Assembly: GCF_014647675.1 (NCBI RefSeq)
Contig: NZ_BMPQ01000035.1
Span: 25,513-89,512, forward strand
Source of the DNA: Streptomyces flaveus
GTDB lineage: Bacteria > Actinomycetota > Actinomycetes > Streptomycetales > Streptomycetaceae
Length of the DNA stretch: 64,000 bases
Reading direction: 5' to 3'
Below, one piece after another: positions 17,354 through 27,037 of this stretch (its first letter is position 1; every line of letters starts with the position of its first letter). The notes under the pieces were generated by a model, which had not been told where the DNA came from, searched no databases, and saw only the letters and a program-made list of their open reading frames with translations. Position numbers and translations under genes: made by a program.

Positions 17354-18265
17354 TCAGAGCCGCGGAGCGCCCGTCACCGACATCACCAGCGAGTACAGGG
17401 ACGTCGTGGCCGTGATGAACATGCGGTTGTTCTTCGGGCCGCCGAAGGCGATGTTGGACACCGTCTCGGGGATCAGGAGGCGGCCGATGAGGGTGCCGTC
17501 GGGGTCGTAGCAGTGGACGCCGTCGTCGAGGGCGGCTGCCCACAGGCGGCCCTCGTCGTCGAAGCGGATGTTGTCGAAGTGGATGCCGTCCTTGCCCTCG
17601 GCGAAGACCTCGCCGGGCGACAGGGTGCCGTCGTCGCGTACCTCGTGGACGTGGATGCGGGCGGCCCGGGAGTCGGAGACGTACAGGCGCCGTTCGTCGG
17701 GCGAGAAGATCACGCCGTTCGGGCCCTCGAAGCCGTCCGCGACGAGGCGGACCTCCCCCGTCACCGGGTCCAGCCGGTACACGTTGCACGCGCCGATCTC
17801 GGACTCCGCCCGGTGGCCCTCGTAGTCGGTGAGGATGCCGAAGTCCGGGTCGGAGAAGTAGATCGAGCCGTCGGAGCGTACGGCGGCGTCGTTGGGGCTG
17901 TTGAGGCGCCGGCCCTCGTAGTGGGAGGCGAGGACGGTCACCCGGCCGTCGTGCTCCGTGCGCGTCACCCGCCGGTTGCCCTGCTCGCAGGTGATCAACC
18001 GGCCTTCCCGGTCAAGGGTGTTGCCGTTGCTGTTCCCCGCCGGAAGCCGGAAGACCCCCACCGCCCCCGTCGTCTCGTCCCAGCGCAGGAGGCGGTCGTT
18101 GGGGATGTCGCTCCAGATCAGCTGGCGCCAGGCGGGGACGTACAGCGGGCCCTCCGCCCAGCGGCAGTCGTCGTACAGGCGCTCCAGCCGGGCGTCCCCG
18201 AGCGTGCAGCGTCCGGTGCGGAAGCGGTCGTCGAGTGTCTCGTAGATCCCATTCACGGTGGTCAC
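17354..18265 (-). CDS. SMP-30/gluconolactonase family protein
   Basis: This protein of about 303 residues has a six-bladed beta-propeller. Visible motifs are WAEGPLYVPAWRQLIWSDIP with the metal-binding Glu, NGNTLDREGRL, LNSPNDAAVRSDGSIYFSDP with Asn and Asp ligands, and GPNGVIFSPDERRLYVSDS. Such enzymes hydrolyse sugar lactones with a divalent metal ion. GTG 18265 has AAGG seven bases upstream and is preferred over ATG 18295. It starts 36 bases from the divergent glutathione peroxidase gene, so the promoters are very close together. Confidence 0.85.
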   Translation of the reverse strand: MTTVNGIYETLDDRFRTGRCTLGDARLERLYDDCRWAEGPLYVPAWRQLIWSDIPNDRLLRWDETTGAVGVFRLPAGNSNGNTLDREGRLITCEQGNRRVTRTEHDGRVTVLASHYEGRRLNSPNDAAVRSDGSIYFSDPDFGILTDYEGHRAESEIGACNVYRLDPVTGEVRLVADGFEGPNGVIFSPDERRLYVSDSRAARIHVHEVRDDGTLSPGEVFAEGKDGIHFDNIRFDDEGRLWAAALDDGVHCYDPDGTLIGRLLIPETVSNIAFGGPKNNRMFITATTSLYSLVMSVTGAPRL

Positions 18266-18301
18266 GCCGGGGACCTTATCGATCCCGGTTAGCATCCGAA
18301 C

Positions 18302-18811
18302 ATGACTTCTTCTGACGCGTCTTCCGTATCTGTGTACGACATCGGCATCAATGCCCTGCAGGGCGGCTCCGCCGACCTCGGGCAGTACAAGGGCAAAGCC
18401 GTACTCATCGTGAACGTGGCCTCCAAGTGCGGGCTCACTCCGCAGTACGCGGGCCTCGAGCGGCTGCACGAGCAGTACGCGGACAAGGGCTTCACCGTGC
18501 TCGGGGTGCCGTGCAACCAGTTCATGGGCCAGGAGCCCGGCACCTCCGAGGAGATCGCGGAGTTCTGCTCCGCGACCTACGGCGTGACGTTCCCGATGAC
18601 CGAGAAGGTCGAGGTGAACGGGGACGGGCGCCACGCGCTGTACGAGCGCCTCGTACCGATCGAGGACGCCGAGGGCCACAGCGGCGACATCCGCTGGAAC
18701 TTCGAGAAGTTCCTCCTCGGCCGCGACGGCACGATCCTCGCCCGCTTCTCGCCTCAGACGGAGCCGGAGTCCGCGGAGGTCATCTCCGCGGTGGAGAAGG
18801 CCGTCGCCTGA
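18302..18811 (+). CDS. Glutathione peroxidase family (thioredoxin-dependent peroxidase)
   Basis: The 169-residue protein has the GPx signature VNVASKCGLTPQYAGL with peroxidatic Cys43, the CNQFMGQEPG motif near residue 80 and the WNFEKFLLGRDG motif carrying the catalytic Trp and Asn. Cys97 in EEIAEFC is in place to act as resolving Cys. Actinomycetes make mycothiol and thioredoxin rather than glutathione, so the donor is probably thioredoxin. The role is reduction of hydroperoxides. There is little room for a leader before ATG 18302. Confidence 0.9.
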   Translation: MTSSDASSVSVYDIGINALQGGSADLGQYKGKAVLIVNVASKCGLTPQYAGLERLHEQYADKGFTVLGVPCNQFMGQEPGTSEEIAEFCSATYGVTFPMTEKVEVNGDGRHALYERLVPIEDAEGHSGDIRWNFEKFLLGRDGTILARFSPQTEPESAEVISAVEKAVA

Positions 18812-18836
18812 TCCGTACGTGAAGTGACTCCGGGCG

Positions 18837-20771
18837 TCACTCGGTGGCGCCCGGCCTGACCGCCTCCTGAAGCTCCTCGGGGCACCCCGTGCCCCGAGGC
18901 AGCTGGTACCGCGCCGCCAGGCGATAGGTACCAGGCCGCGGAGCCACCAGCTCCGTCCACTCGTCGCCCTTCGCGTCCTCCTCCGCCGCCATCAGGCAGC
19001 CGGCGACGTTCTCGAACGTCTTCGGGGCCTCGTCGTCGACCTCCCGGAGCCGTTTGGACTCCTCCGTCTCCCGGGGCGGCTCGACGCTCTTGCCCTCGGC
19101 GTCGACGAGGCCGAGCCACGGCGAGTACGGGACGCGGATCAGGACCCGGCCCGCCTGCTTCACGTCGATCGTCATCTCGTCCTGTCCGGCGCGCTCGACG
19201 GTGGCGGGCGGGTCGGCGAGCGGCGTGGGATCGGTGACCTTGAAGAGCTGCCAGTTGGCGTCGCCCCAGATCTGCTTCAGATAGGGCTGGCCGCGCTGCA
19301 CGAGCTCGCGTTCGCGCTCGCCGCCGTCCCCGTCGGGCTCGTCCTTGGGCAGCACGACGTAGTGGACGGCCCAGCGCTGGAGCCACTCGTGGTAGTTGGC
19401 GGAGTTCAGGGTGTCGTCGTAGAAGAGCGGGTTGCGCTCCATGTCGGCCTGCCGGTTCCAGCCGCGGGCGAGGTTCACATACGGCGCGAGCGCGGACGCC
19501 TCGCGGTGCGAGCGGGCCGGTACGACCTCCACGCGACCCTTCTCGGCGTCGACCTCCTGGAGCCGGCCGACGATGGGGGCGAGCTCACGCGCCCAGGACG
19601 CGGCGGGCGTCGCGTTGACGGTGTCGTCCACCGCCTTGAAGCCGACCCACACGACGAACCCCGCGGAGGCGACGACCAGCGCGTACCACCTGCGCGAGCG
19701 CGGCACCGTGAACGGCAGCGCCGCCAGCAGCACGACCCCCGCGAACAGCATCGCGAGCCGCGTGATGTTGGAGCCGATCTGCGAGCTGATCAGCCAGACG
19801 AGGACCACGGAGAGCCCGTACACCCCGGCCGTGATCCGGACCGTCTTCCACTCCCTGGGCACGAGGAACACGACGAAGCCCGAGAACAGGAAGGGCAGGA
19901 CGACCGACCCGAACATCATCGGCTGCGTACCGGAGAACGGGAACAGCCACGCGGACAGGCCCACGACGACGGCGGGGGCGAGGCCCAGCGCGTACGCTCC
20001 CGGGCGCCGCTTCTGCAGGAACAGCGCCACGGCGACCAGCCCCACGAAGAGCCCCGCCACTGGCGAGGCCGCGGTTGCGATCCCGGCGAGCGGGGCGGCG
20101 CACAGGGCCTTGGCCCAGCGCTTGTAACGCCAGCGGTACGGCCAGCAGAAGACGACGGCGGTCGCGCCCAGCGCGAAGACCATGCCGAGACCGAAGGTCA
20201 CACGGCCGGACACGGCGTTGCAGAAGAGCGCGAACACTCCCATCAACACGGGCCACCGCAGCTCCCGTACGGCCCTGCTGCGCATGAGGATCAGCGTGAG
20301 CAGGCCCGCGGAGACCGTCCCCGCGATCATCATCGTCGGCCGCACTCCGAGCACCGACATCAGATACGGGGACACGACGCTGTACGAGACGGGGTGCATG
20401 CCCCCGTACCAGGCGAGGTTGTACGCCGAGTCCGGGTGCCGTCCGACGAACTCCGCCCAGGCGTCCTGCGCCGCGAGATCGCCACCGCTGTTGGCGAACG
20501 TGAAGAACCAGACGACGTGCAGCACACCGGCGAGGGCGGTGGCGAGGGTGGCCGGGTGCCGGAGGAAGCGGGCGAAGGGGGTAGGGGGCGTGGGTGCCGT
20601 GGGGGGTACGTCGGACTCGCGTCCTTGGCGCGCTTCACGGCTGTCGTCGGGGGTGCCGCCGTGGGTCTCGTCGGGGCCGTCGGCCGCTCGCGCACGCTCG
20701 CGTATTCGCGGGCCGGCTCCTCCTCGGCTCGGCTCGGCGTCTTCGGCGTGCGTCGGCTCCGCTGTCGCCAC
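18837..20771 (-). CDS. Large polytopic membrane protein (MFS-annotated, glycosyltransferase-like layout)
   Basis: The 644-residue product begins with a charged, disordered region of about 70 residues. About eleven membrane helices follow (residues 80-400), then a C-terminal region of about 240 residues with an extracytoplasmic look. The first loop between helices contains DAWAEFVGRHPDSAYNLAWYGGMHP, similar to the acidic first loop of GT-C glycosyltransferases. Homologues are often labelled MFS transporters, but the loop and the large soluble domain fit a GT-C-like enzyme at least as well. GTG 20771 has GGGGAG ten bases upstream. The function is unproven. Confidence 0.7.
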   Translation of the reverse strand: MATAEPTHAEDAEPSRGGAGPRIRERARAADGPDETHGGTPDDSREARQGRESDVPPTAPTPPTPFARFLRHPATLATALAGVLHVVWFFTFANSGGDLAAQDAWAEFVGRHPDSAYNLAWYGGMHPVSYSVVSPYLMSVLGVRPTMMIAGTVSAGLLTLILMRSRAVRELRWPVLMGVFALFCNAVSGRVTFGLGMVFALGATAVVFCWPYRWRYKRWAKALCAAPLAGIATAASPVAGLFVGLVAVALFLQKRRPGAYALGLAPAVVVGLSAWLFPFSGTQPMMFGSVVLPFLFSGFVVFLVPREWKTVRITAGVYGLSVVLVWLISSQIGSNITRLAMLFAGVVLLAALPFTVPRSRRWYALVVASAGFVVWVGFKAVDDTVNATPAASWARELAPIVGRLQEVDAEKGRVEVVPARSHREASALAPYVNLARGWNRQADMERNPLFYDDTLNSANYHEWLQRWAVHYVVLPKDEPDGDGGERERELVQRGQPYLKQIWGDANWQLFKVTDPTPLADPPATVERAGQDEMTIDVKQAGRVLIRVPYSPWLGLVDAEGKSVEPPRETEESKRLREVDDEAPKTFENVAGCLMAAEEDAKGDEWTELVAPRPGTYRLAARYQLPRGTGCPEELQEAVRPGATE

Positions 20772-20945
20772 GTGAAAGGCACTCCCCGTGTCCCGTTGTT
20801 CCGCTCTCGGCCGGGCTCCGCGGCCGTCGAGCTGCCCCGATCCTTGCGACGCTAGCACGCGCCCCGCCGCGGGTCGTCCGGGCGGGACGCGGTCTGCGGG
20901 ATCCGGCCTGTTTGGCGATGTCTATGGCAGGTTTACGGCTGGTTC

Positions 20946-20988
20946 ACGGCACGTACGTCGCGCTGTGTCACTGCGACGTACGTGCCGT
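20946..20988 (-). terminator. Strong hairpin after the carboxypeptidase gene
   Basis: Arms ACGGCACGTACGTCGC and GCGACGTACGTGCCGT are 16-bp perfect inverted repeats around an 11-base loop. The hairpin sits 90 bases past the carboxypeptidase stop and before the next leftward gene, so it should end the carboxypeptidase transcript. Confidence 0.7.
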
Positions 20989-21077
20989 CAACTCACCTGT
21001 GGGGCACGCTGACTGTCCGGCCCGAGTGCCCCGTCCTGCTGCCCCTCCTGCTGTCTGTCCTGCCGGCCGTCCGGCCG

Positions 21078-24000
21078 TCAGCTCACGCGGGTGAGCTTGG
21101 AGCCGTAGTCAGGTTCGGTGACGCCCGACTGAAGGGCGACCGGGACCTCGACAGCGGCACCCGTGCCGTCACCGACGCTCAGCGAACCGACCTTGGTTCC
21201 CGCCTTCGCCTCGTGCGGAATCTCCGTACCGTCGTCGCTCAAGGTCAGCTCGACGGTCTTGCCGGCCCAGCCCACCGCGGAGACGTCCTGCGTGGCGACG
21301 ACCCGCGTCCGGCCGCCGAACCCGTCGTCCACGTACCCGACGACGTCGCCCTTCTTCAGGATCTTCGACGAGGTCAGCGCGTCCTGGGCGGCGATCATCG
21401 CGGTCTTGCTGACCGCGTTGACGGTGTCGATGATCGGCGGCTGGTGCTGGCCGAGAATCGCGCCGACGACGGTGACGATCTCGCCGTCCACGTCCTCGGT
21501 GGCGGCGAACAGCAGGTTGCCGCCGGCCTTGGTGGTGGAGCCGGTCTTGATGCCGATGGCGTTGTCGTACGGGACGAGGCGGTTGTAGTTCTGCCACTTC
21601 TTGCCCGAGGGGTCCTTCCATACGGGCAGCTTGGTGATGTCCGTCAGCGCCTTCATCCGGACCAGCTCGTTGCCGAGCTTCACCTGGTCCTCGGCGGTGG
21701 AGACGGTGGTCTCCTTCAGGCCGGAGGGGTCGGTGTACTTCGTGTTCTTCATCCCGAGGTCCGCGGCGGCGTCGTTCATCTTCTTGACGAACGCGGCCTC
21801 GTCGCCGCCCGAGTCCCAACGGGCCAGCAGCCGCGCCACGTTGTTCGCGGACGGGATCATGATGGCGGCGAGCGCCTGCCGCTGGGTGAGGGTGTCGCCC
21901 GCCTTGATGGTGTTGAGCGTGGACTCGCCGTCCTTGTCGTAACCGCCCTCCGTCTCGGCCTTCGCGTCGACGGGGATGTTCTTGCCCTCCTCGCCGGGCT
22001 TCAGCGGGTGGTCCTTGAGGATCACGTACGCGACCATGGCCTTGGCGACCGAGCCGATGGCGACGGGCTGCTGCTTGCCGAAGTTGTCGACCGTACCGAC
22101 GCCGTTGACGTCCATCCAGCCCTGGCCCTCGTCGGGCCACGGCAGGGTGACCTTGTCGCCCTCGAAGGTGTACGTCTCGTCGGCCGTCAGCGCGAGGGTG
22201 GGCGTCGGCAAGGGGCGTACCGCCTGCACGACCGCGAACACCACGGCCAGCAGGATGGCCAGCGGCGTCCAGATCTTGACCCGCCGCACGATCGTCCGCA
22301 CCGGAGTCTCCGGAGGCGGCGGCGTGTTCGTCAGCTCCGCCAGCAGATCGATCGGCGGCTTGGGCGGCAGGGGTTGCTGCGCGGTCCGCTCCGGCCCGAC
22401 CTGCGGGATGGAAGCGGTCTCGGCGGCGGGCGGAACGGTCGGCTTCTCCTTGGGAGGAGCCGGTTCGTCGAGCGGCTTGAGCGCCACGAACTTGCTGGTG
22501 CGCTCGGAGTCACGCTCGGGGGTGGCGGATTTCTCGTCCGGCTTGTCGTCGGGCTCGGGCTCGGCGCCGGCGGGCTTCTCGTCCGGCCTGGCATCGCCCA
22601 CCTTGAGCGTGGTGGTGGGCTGATCAACAGCGGGCGCCCGCACCTTGAAGGTGGCGGTGGGCTGGTCGACGGGACGCTTGTGCTCGTCCTCACCAGCACT
22701 TGAGCTGGGCTCGGGCTCGAGCCCGCCATCGTCGTCCCGATCAGCAGCCGGGACGTTTCCGCTGCTGACACGGGGGTCACGCTTCGCGTCGGGGCCCGGG
22801 CCGGTCGCGGAGCCGGACTCCGCGTCGCCGTCCCGACCGCTCTCGGATTCGGACTCCGCGTCGGCGCCGGAGGCGAGAGCGGCTTCGCCGCCGGGGGTGG
22901 CGTCCGCCTTCGGCTCGTCCGCGTCGGCGGTACGGCCAGGGGCCGGGGCGTCTTCGGCCGAGGGCTCGGCGTCGGGGCCATCCGCGGGGCGGTCGTCCTC
23001 CGCGTCAGCGGTGGCACCATCCACAACGATGCTGGAGCCAGACTCCGCGCCAGTGCCCGGGGCGGCGGCCGAGGCGGCTCCGCCGCCGGGGGGCACGTCC
23101 GCCTTCGGCTCATCCACATCGTCGCTACGGCCACCGGCCACGGCGTCTTCGGCCGAGGGCTCGGCACCGGAGCCGCCCGCAGGGGCGTCGTCCTCCGCGT
23201 CAGCGGACACATCCTCGCCGGAGGCATCTCCGTCGGCGCCGGAGGCGGCGTCCGCCTCCGGCTCGTCCGAACCAGAGCCACGGCTACCCGCTGGGGCGTC
23301 ATCGCCCGAGGGCTCGGCGTCCGACCGCGCGTCGGCGCCGTCCTCCGGCTTCGCCTCCGAACGCTCGGCATCCTCCGCGGCCTCGGCCTCGACGTCGCCC
23401 ACCGACCGGTCGTCCTTCGCCTCCACAGTGCCGGAGGCGCCCTCCGCCGCGACCGCATCCTCCGGCTCGGAGTCCGGGCCTGCCTCGGAGTCCGTACGCG
23501 CCTCCTCGGCGTCGACCTCCGCCTCCGGAGGCGTACCGCCGTCGGCCGAAGGCGCCGCGTTCTCGTCACCCTCGACGTCGCCGTCACTCTCCGCCTCTGC
23601 CCGCGACTCACGGTCACCCGAGCCCGAATCCGAGCCCGCACCCTCAGCCCCGGCATCCGCCCCCGCGACCCAAGCCGCCACAGCGTCCCGCAGCCGACTG
23701 TCACCCCCCTGGGACGACTGGGAGCCGTTCGCACCGGACTCCGCGGCGTCCTCCGCTTCCGAAGCAGCCGCAGAGTCCTCCCGCCCGGGGGAACCCTCAG
23801 CAGTCAAGCCCTCCGCCCTTGCCGTATCCGACGCAACCGAACCTGAAGCGTCCGTACCCGAGGCGCCCGAAGCCGACACGTCCGAAGCCGAGACGTCCGC
23901 GACACCGCGCGTGGAGAACACCGCCGTGGCCGTGTCCACCCTCCCCCGCTCCTGCCGTCGCTCGCGCGGCGGGACCGCCGCCGCTACCGCCTCGCGGGCC

Positions 24001-24152
24001 ACCGCGAGCCGCGGATCCGCACTCGGCGCGGGACGCGCGTCGGACCCACCCCCGGAGCCGGAGGCAGGACCCGGAACCGGAGCCGTGCTCCCCGACGTCG
24101 GTTCTACCGACGACTCGTGCTGCTTCGACCTGTCGGGGGACTCGCCCGCCAC
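21078..24152 (-). CDS. D-alanyl-D-alanine carboxypeptidase with a long acidic cytoplasmic tail
   Basis: This 1,024-residue protein has one membrane helix at about 625-645 (IWTPLAILLAVVFAVVQAV). Beyond it is a peptidase S11 (PBP5-type) domain with SVAK near residue 700, SANN and KTGST motifs, all intact. The catalytic domain must be outside, where it trims the terminal D-Ala of peptidoglycan stem peptides. The first 600 residues are extremely Asp/Glu/Ala/Ser-rich and disordered. They contain degenerate repeats of about 60 residues (ADAEDD, then EPSAEDA, then DEPKAD) and two DQPTxTxKV units. GTG 24152 is preferred over ATG 24167 because GGAGGAGG lies just upstream. Ordinary family members are 400-450 residues. 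Confidence 0.9.
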   Translation of the reverse strand: MAGESPDRSKQHESSVEPTSGSTAPVPGPASGSGGGSDARPAPSADPRLAVAREAVAAAVPPRERRQERGRVDTATAVFSTRGVADVSASDVSASGASGTDASGSVASDTARAEGLTAEGSPGREDSAAASEAEDAAESGANGSQSSQGGDSRLRDAVAAWVAGADAGAEGAGSDSGSGDRESRAEAESDGDVEGDENAAPSADGGTPPEAEVDAEEARTDSEAGPDSEPEDAVAAEGASGTVEAKDDRSVGDVEAEAAEDAERSEAKPEDGADARSDAEPSGDDAPAGSRGSGSDEPEADAASGADGDASGEDVSADAEDDAPAGGSGAEPSAEDAVAGGRSDDVDEPKADVPPGGGAASAAAPGTGAESGSSIVVDGATADAEDDRPADGPDAEPSAEDAPAPGRTADADEPKADATPGGEAALASGADAESESESGRDGDAESGSATGPGPDAKRDPRVSSGNVPAADRDDDGGLEPEPSSSAGEDEHKRPVDQPTATFKVRAPAVDQPTTTLKVGDARPDEKPAGAEPEPDDKPDEKSATPERDSERTSKFVALKPLDEPAPPKEKPTVPPAAETASIPQVGPERTAQQPLPPKPPIDLLAELTNTPPPPETPVRTIVRRVKIWTPLAILLAVVFAVVQAVRPLPTPTLALTADETYTFEGDKVTLPWPDEGQGWMDVNGVGTVDNFGKQQPVAIGSVAKAMVAYVILKDHPLKPGEEGKNIPVDAKAETEGGYDKDGESTLNTIKAGDTLTQRQALAAIMIPSANNVARLLARWDSGGDEAAFVKKMNDAAADLGMKNTKYTDPSGLKETTVSTAEDQVKLGNELVRMKALTDITKLPVWKDPSGKKWQNYNRLVPYDNAIGIKTGSTTKAGGNLLFAATEDVDGEIVTVVGAILGQHQPPIIDTVNAVSKTAMIAAQDALTSSKILKKGDVVGYVDDGFGGRTRVVATQDVSAVGWAGKTVELTLSDDGTEIPHEAKAGTKVGSLSVGDGTGAAVEVPVALQSGVTEPDYGSKLTRVS

Positions 24153-24392
24153 CGATGCCTCCTCCATGCGCCACTCACCGTGCGCCCAACCGAACCATGA
24201 ACCCTTGAAGAGCCGCCAACAGAAGCCCGGAACCGATGTCCGAACCATGCACCAGTGTCCTGTGTGCGGGCTTAACCTCTGCGGTAGACGAGAACGACAT
24301 ACCTACTGGTTCCACTACATTCCGGTCACGCGCTCTCGACAGACCATTGTGAGAGGGGTCACCCTGTCATTCATCCACGCGGGGAGGCATGG

Positions 24393-25151
24393 ATGGGCAG
24401 GAGCCGCAGAACGATTCCGGAGGAGCTTCTGTTGCTGGCGCTGGACCCGACCACGGGTACCACCGCACAGCCGCAGTCGCTCGACCTTGGTCTGGCCGGA
24501 GCACAGCTAGTGGAGCTGGCGCTGGCCGGACGGATAGCCCCAGACGGGGATCGTATCGCCGTGGTGGTACCACGGCCGACCGGAGATCCGACTTTGGACT
24601 GCGCGTTGGAGTTGCTGCGAAGGCGTGGCGCTCCCGTGCGTGCCGTCCACTGGATCGGCGGGCCCCGACTGGGGCTGCGCCAGACGTACCTATCGCATCT
24701 GGAGCGCTGCGGCATGGTCCATGCCGTCGCGGGACAGATGTGCGGGGTGCTCCCGACGACTCGCTATCAGGCGACCGACACGGAGATCAGCCGGGAGATC
24801 AAGGCCCGGCTGGACAGTGCGATCCGCACCGGCGTACCGCCGGACCCGCGGACCGCCGCACTGGCCGCGCTGGCGCACGCCGTCGGCCTGGGCAAGCACC
24901 TCTACCCGGGGAACGAAGGGCGCTCCTCGCGCTCCCGCCTCCGGGATCTGATCAGGCACGACCCCATGGGCGGACTCGTGGCGCACGCCGTGATGGACGT
25001 CCAGAACGGTGTGGCCGCACAGCCGCGCCGCAGCCCGGCCCCGACGGCCGGCCGTCAGGCCACCGCCGGAGTCAGGCCCGCATCGGAACCCACACGGGGT
25101 GTTCCGATGCAACCGCGCCGCGGATCCATGGCGCGCGCCGTGGCCCACTGA
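24393..25151 (+). CDS. GPP34 family phosphoprotein
   Basis: This 252-residue protein of the GOLPH3/GPP34 fold has TIPEELLLLALDPTTGTTA at the N terminus, GLAGAQLVELALAGRI, and LGKHLYPGNEGRSSRSRLRDL later. In eukaryotes the fold binds phosphatidylinositol-4-phosphate. In Streptomyces there are many paralogues of unknown function. The last 40 residues are a basic, disordered tail. It is divergent from the carboxypeptidase gene. ATG 24393 follows GGGGAGG; an ATG four bases earlier is in another frame. Confidence 0.85.
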   Translation: MGRSRRTIPEELLLLALDPTTGTTAQPQSLDLGLAGAQLVELALAGRIAPDGDRIAVVVPRPTGDPTLDCALELLRRRGAPVRAVHWIGGPRLGLRQTYLSHLERCGMVHAVAGQMCGVLPTTRYQATDTEISREIKARLDSAIRTGVPPDPRTAALAALAHAVGLGKHLYPGNEGRSSRSRLRDLIRHDPMGGLVAHAVMDVQNGVAAQPRRSPAPTAGRQATAGVRPASEPTRGVPMQPRRGSMARAVAH

Positions 25152-25574
25152 ACCACTGGTCCACGGCACAAGGCACCACACAACAACTGCAGGGCACTAC
25201 AGAGCACCACGCGCACACCGTCAGCGCCGCACCGCAAGTCCCCAAGACCCGGTCCGGGAGCCGCTGAGCCGCGCGGGGCGGCAGGCCGTACGTCCGGACG
25301 ACGACACGGCCCGCCGCCCCGCGCGGCCATGTCTCGGCACACGAGCGCCCTGTGGTTCCGCCGCGTGGGCGCGACCCGCGCCCCGAAGAAGGCCGCAGGC
25401 CTTCTAGGGGCGCGGGGAACTGCGCGCCCAGCCACAACGGACCCGCAGGTGACTTCTTCAGCGGAGCGCACCCCCATATCCACCGTTTTCCAGCGCGGCA
25501 AGCGCCTTGGTGGCAATCTGCTCAACAGCAGACACGCAAAGTACAGGCCGCACGCAGCCGGAGGTGCACGTCCC
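25152..25574. other. 423-base gap between GPP34 and the DUF5753 regulator
   Basis: No gene is supported here. The gap holds a Streptomyces-type repeat at 25406-25451. It also contains the leader of the regulator, including a GGAGGTG ribosome site. The frame of the regulator is open upstream but has no family similarity there. Confidence 0.5.
25406..25451. repeat. Streptomyces dispersed intergenic repeat
   Basis: The stretch containing GGGGCGCGGGGAACTGCGCG followed by CCAGCCACAACG is a sequence I recognise from many Streptomyces intergenic regions. It contains short complementary parts (GGGCGCG / CGCGCCC) that can pair. It occurs once in this window. Its function is unknown. Confidence 0.6.
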
Positions 25575-26447
25575 GTGGCGTCCAATGTCAATCCCACCGT
25601 CAGGCGACGCCGGCTGGGCCAGGAGCTGCGCCGGCTCCGCGAGCTCAAGGGCATGACCGCCGAAGAGGTCGCCGAGCGCCTGCTCGTCTCCCAGTCGAAG
25701 ATCAGCCGCCTGGAGAACGGACGGCGCAGCATCAGCCCGCGCGACGTCCGTGACCTGTGCGGGGTGTACGAGGTCGAGGACCAGAGAATGGTCGACGGCC
25801 TGATGGAAATGGCCAAGGCCTCGCGCCAGCAGGGCTGGTGGCACGCGTTCGGAGACATCCCGTACAGCGTCTACATCGGCCTGGAGACGGACGCCGAATC
25901 GCTGCGGGTCTACGAGCCCCAGATCGTCACCGGACTGCTCCAGACCCCCACGTACGCCGAGGCCATCGTCCGCGGCGGATCGCCCGAGTCCTCGGACGCC
26001 GAGATCGAGAAACGCGTCCAGGTCCGGCTGCGGCGCCAGGAACGCATCAACGCCGAGAAGGACCCGCTGCGCCTGTGGGTGGTGCTGGACGAGGCCTCGC
26101 TGCGCCGGGTGGTCGGCGACAACAACGTGATGCGCGAGCAGCTGGAACACCTCAACGAGATGGCCCAACTCCCCCACATCACCGTGCAGATACTGCCGTT
26201 CGACGTCGGCGCGCACTCCGGTCTTGCCGGGCAGTACGCGATCCTGGAGTTCGCCGACGCGGCCGATTCGAGCGTGGTGTACATCGAGGGTGTCACCAGC
26301 GACCTGTATCTGGAGAAGGCGCCGGACGTGCAGAAGTACAGCCTCATGTACGAGCATCTGCGGGCCCAGGCTCTCAACCCCGAACAGTCGCGTCAGATCA
26401 TCGCCGACATCGCGAAGCAGTACGCCCGTGGAGACCGCGTGGACTGA
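25575..26447 (+). CDS. Helix-turn-helix regulator with DUF5753 domain
   Basis: The 290-residue protein has a clear XRE helix-turn-helix at residues 10-65 (LRRLRELKGMTAEEVAERL, then SQSKISRLENGRRSISPRDV). DUF5753 follows from about residue 100 (YEPQIVTGLLQTPTYAEAIV to the end). GTG 25575 sits ten bases after GGAGGTG. A DUF397 gene follows after 200 bases, the usual partner, here with its own leader instead of overlapping. It probably autoregulates and controls the DUF397 gene. Confidence 0.9.
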   Translation: MASNVNPTVRRRRLGQELRRLRELKGMTAEEVAERLLVSQSKISRLENGRRSISPRDVRDLCGVYEVEDQRMVDGLMEMAKASRQQGWWHAFGDIPYSVYIGLETDAESLRVYEPQIVTGLLQTPTYAEAIVRGGSPESSDAEIEKRVQVRLRRQERINAEKDPLRLWVVLDEASLRRVVGDNNVMREQLEHLNEMAQLPHITVQILPFDVGAHSGLAGQYAILEFADAADSSVVYIEGVTSDLYLEKAPDVQKYSLMYEHLRAQALNPEQSRQIIADIAKQYARGDRVD

Positions 26448-26648
26448 AGGGCGCAGATTGTAGACCTCGGTGCGCCCTAGCGGAAGGTCTGGATGGCATA
26501 TTCCACCCAGACGAGTGAACGGCTCCTCCGGGCGAGGAAGTTGGCGAGTAGCGTCGATCACGCCACTCGATCAACAAAGTTGGCGCGAACCGCGCTGTGG
26601 CCCCAATGGCCCGGTGACCTCGGCCAGCAATTCACCATCGGAGCGAAC

Positions 26649-26840
26649 ATGGCAATTCTGCAAGGCGCCACGAAGACCTGGACGAAGTCCTCGTACTCCT
26701 CCCCGAACAGCGCGTGCGTCGAGGTCAAGTCACCCACCACCTCGGCCCTCGCCGTCCGCGACTCCAAGGCCCCCGAGGGCCCGACCCTGGCCTTCCCGGC
26801 CGCGGCGTGGAGTGTCTTCGTGACATCGGTCAAGCAGTGA
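26649..26840 (+). CDS. DUF397 protein
   Basis: This 63-residue single-domain protein reads WTKSSYSSPNSACVEV at the start and VRDSKAPEGPTLAFPAAAW near the end, the standard DUF397 core. ATG 26649 has GGAG seven bases upstream; the frame is open further back to 26493 but that part has no similarity. It is the likely partner of the preceding DUF5753 regulator. Confidence 0.85.
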   Translation: MAILQGATKTWTKSSYSSPNSACVEVKSPTTSALAVRDSKAPEGPTLAFPAAAWSVFVTSVKQ

Positions 26841-26843
26841 GAC

Positions 26844-26864
26844 CCGAGGGTCCCTGACCCTCGG
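26844..26864 (+). terminator. Hairpin after the DUF397 gene
   Basis: CCGAGGGTC and GACCCTCGG are 9-bp perfect arms with a three-base loop, starting three bases after the stop codon. Confidence 0.7.
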
Positions 26865-27037
26865 CCACCACTGGCCGGACCAACTCCATACGCACCACTG
26901 CAAGAGCCCTCTCGACTGGACGCCGTCACCAGCCGAGGGGGCTGCATTTTTGCCTGGGGCATCCGATCGCGGAACTTCGGGCGAAGTCGAACGGGATGCC
27001 TCTCCCAAACTGACGCTCCATCAGCTACACCGGACCC

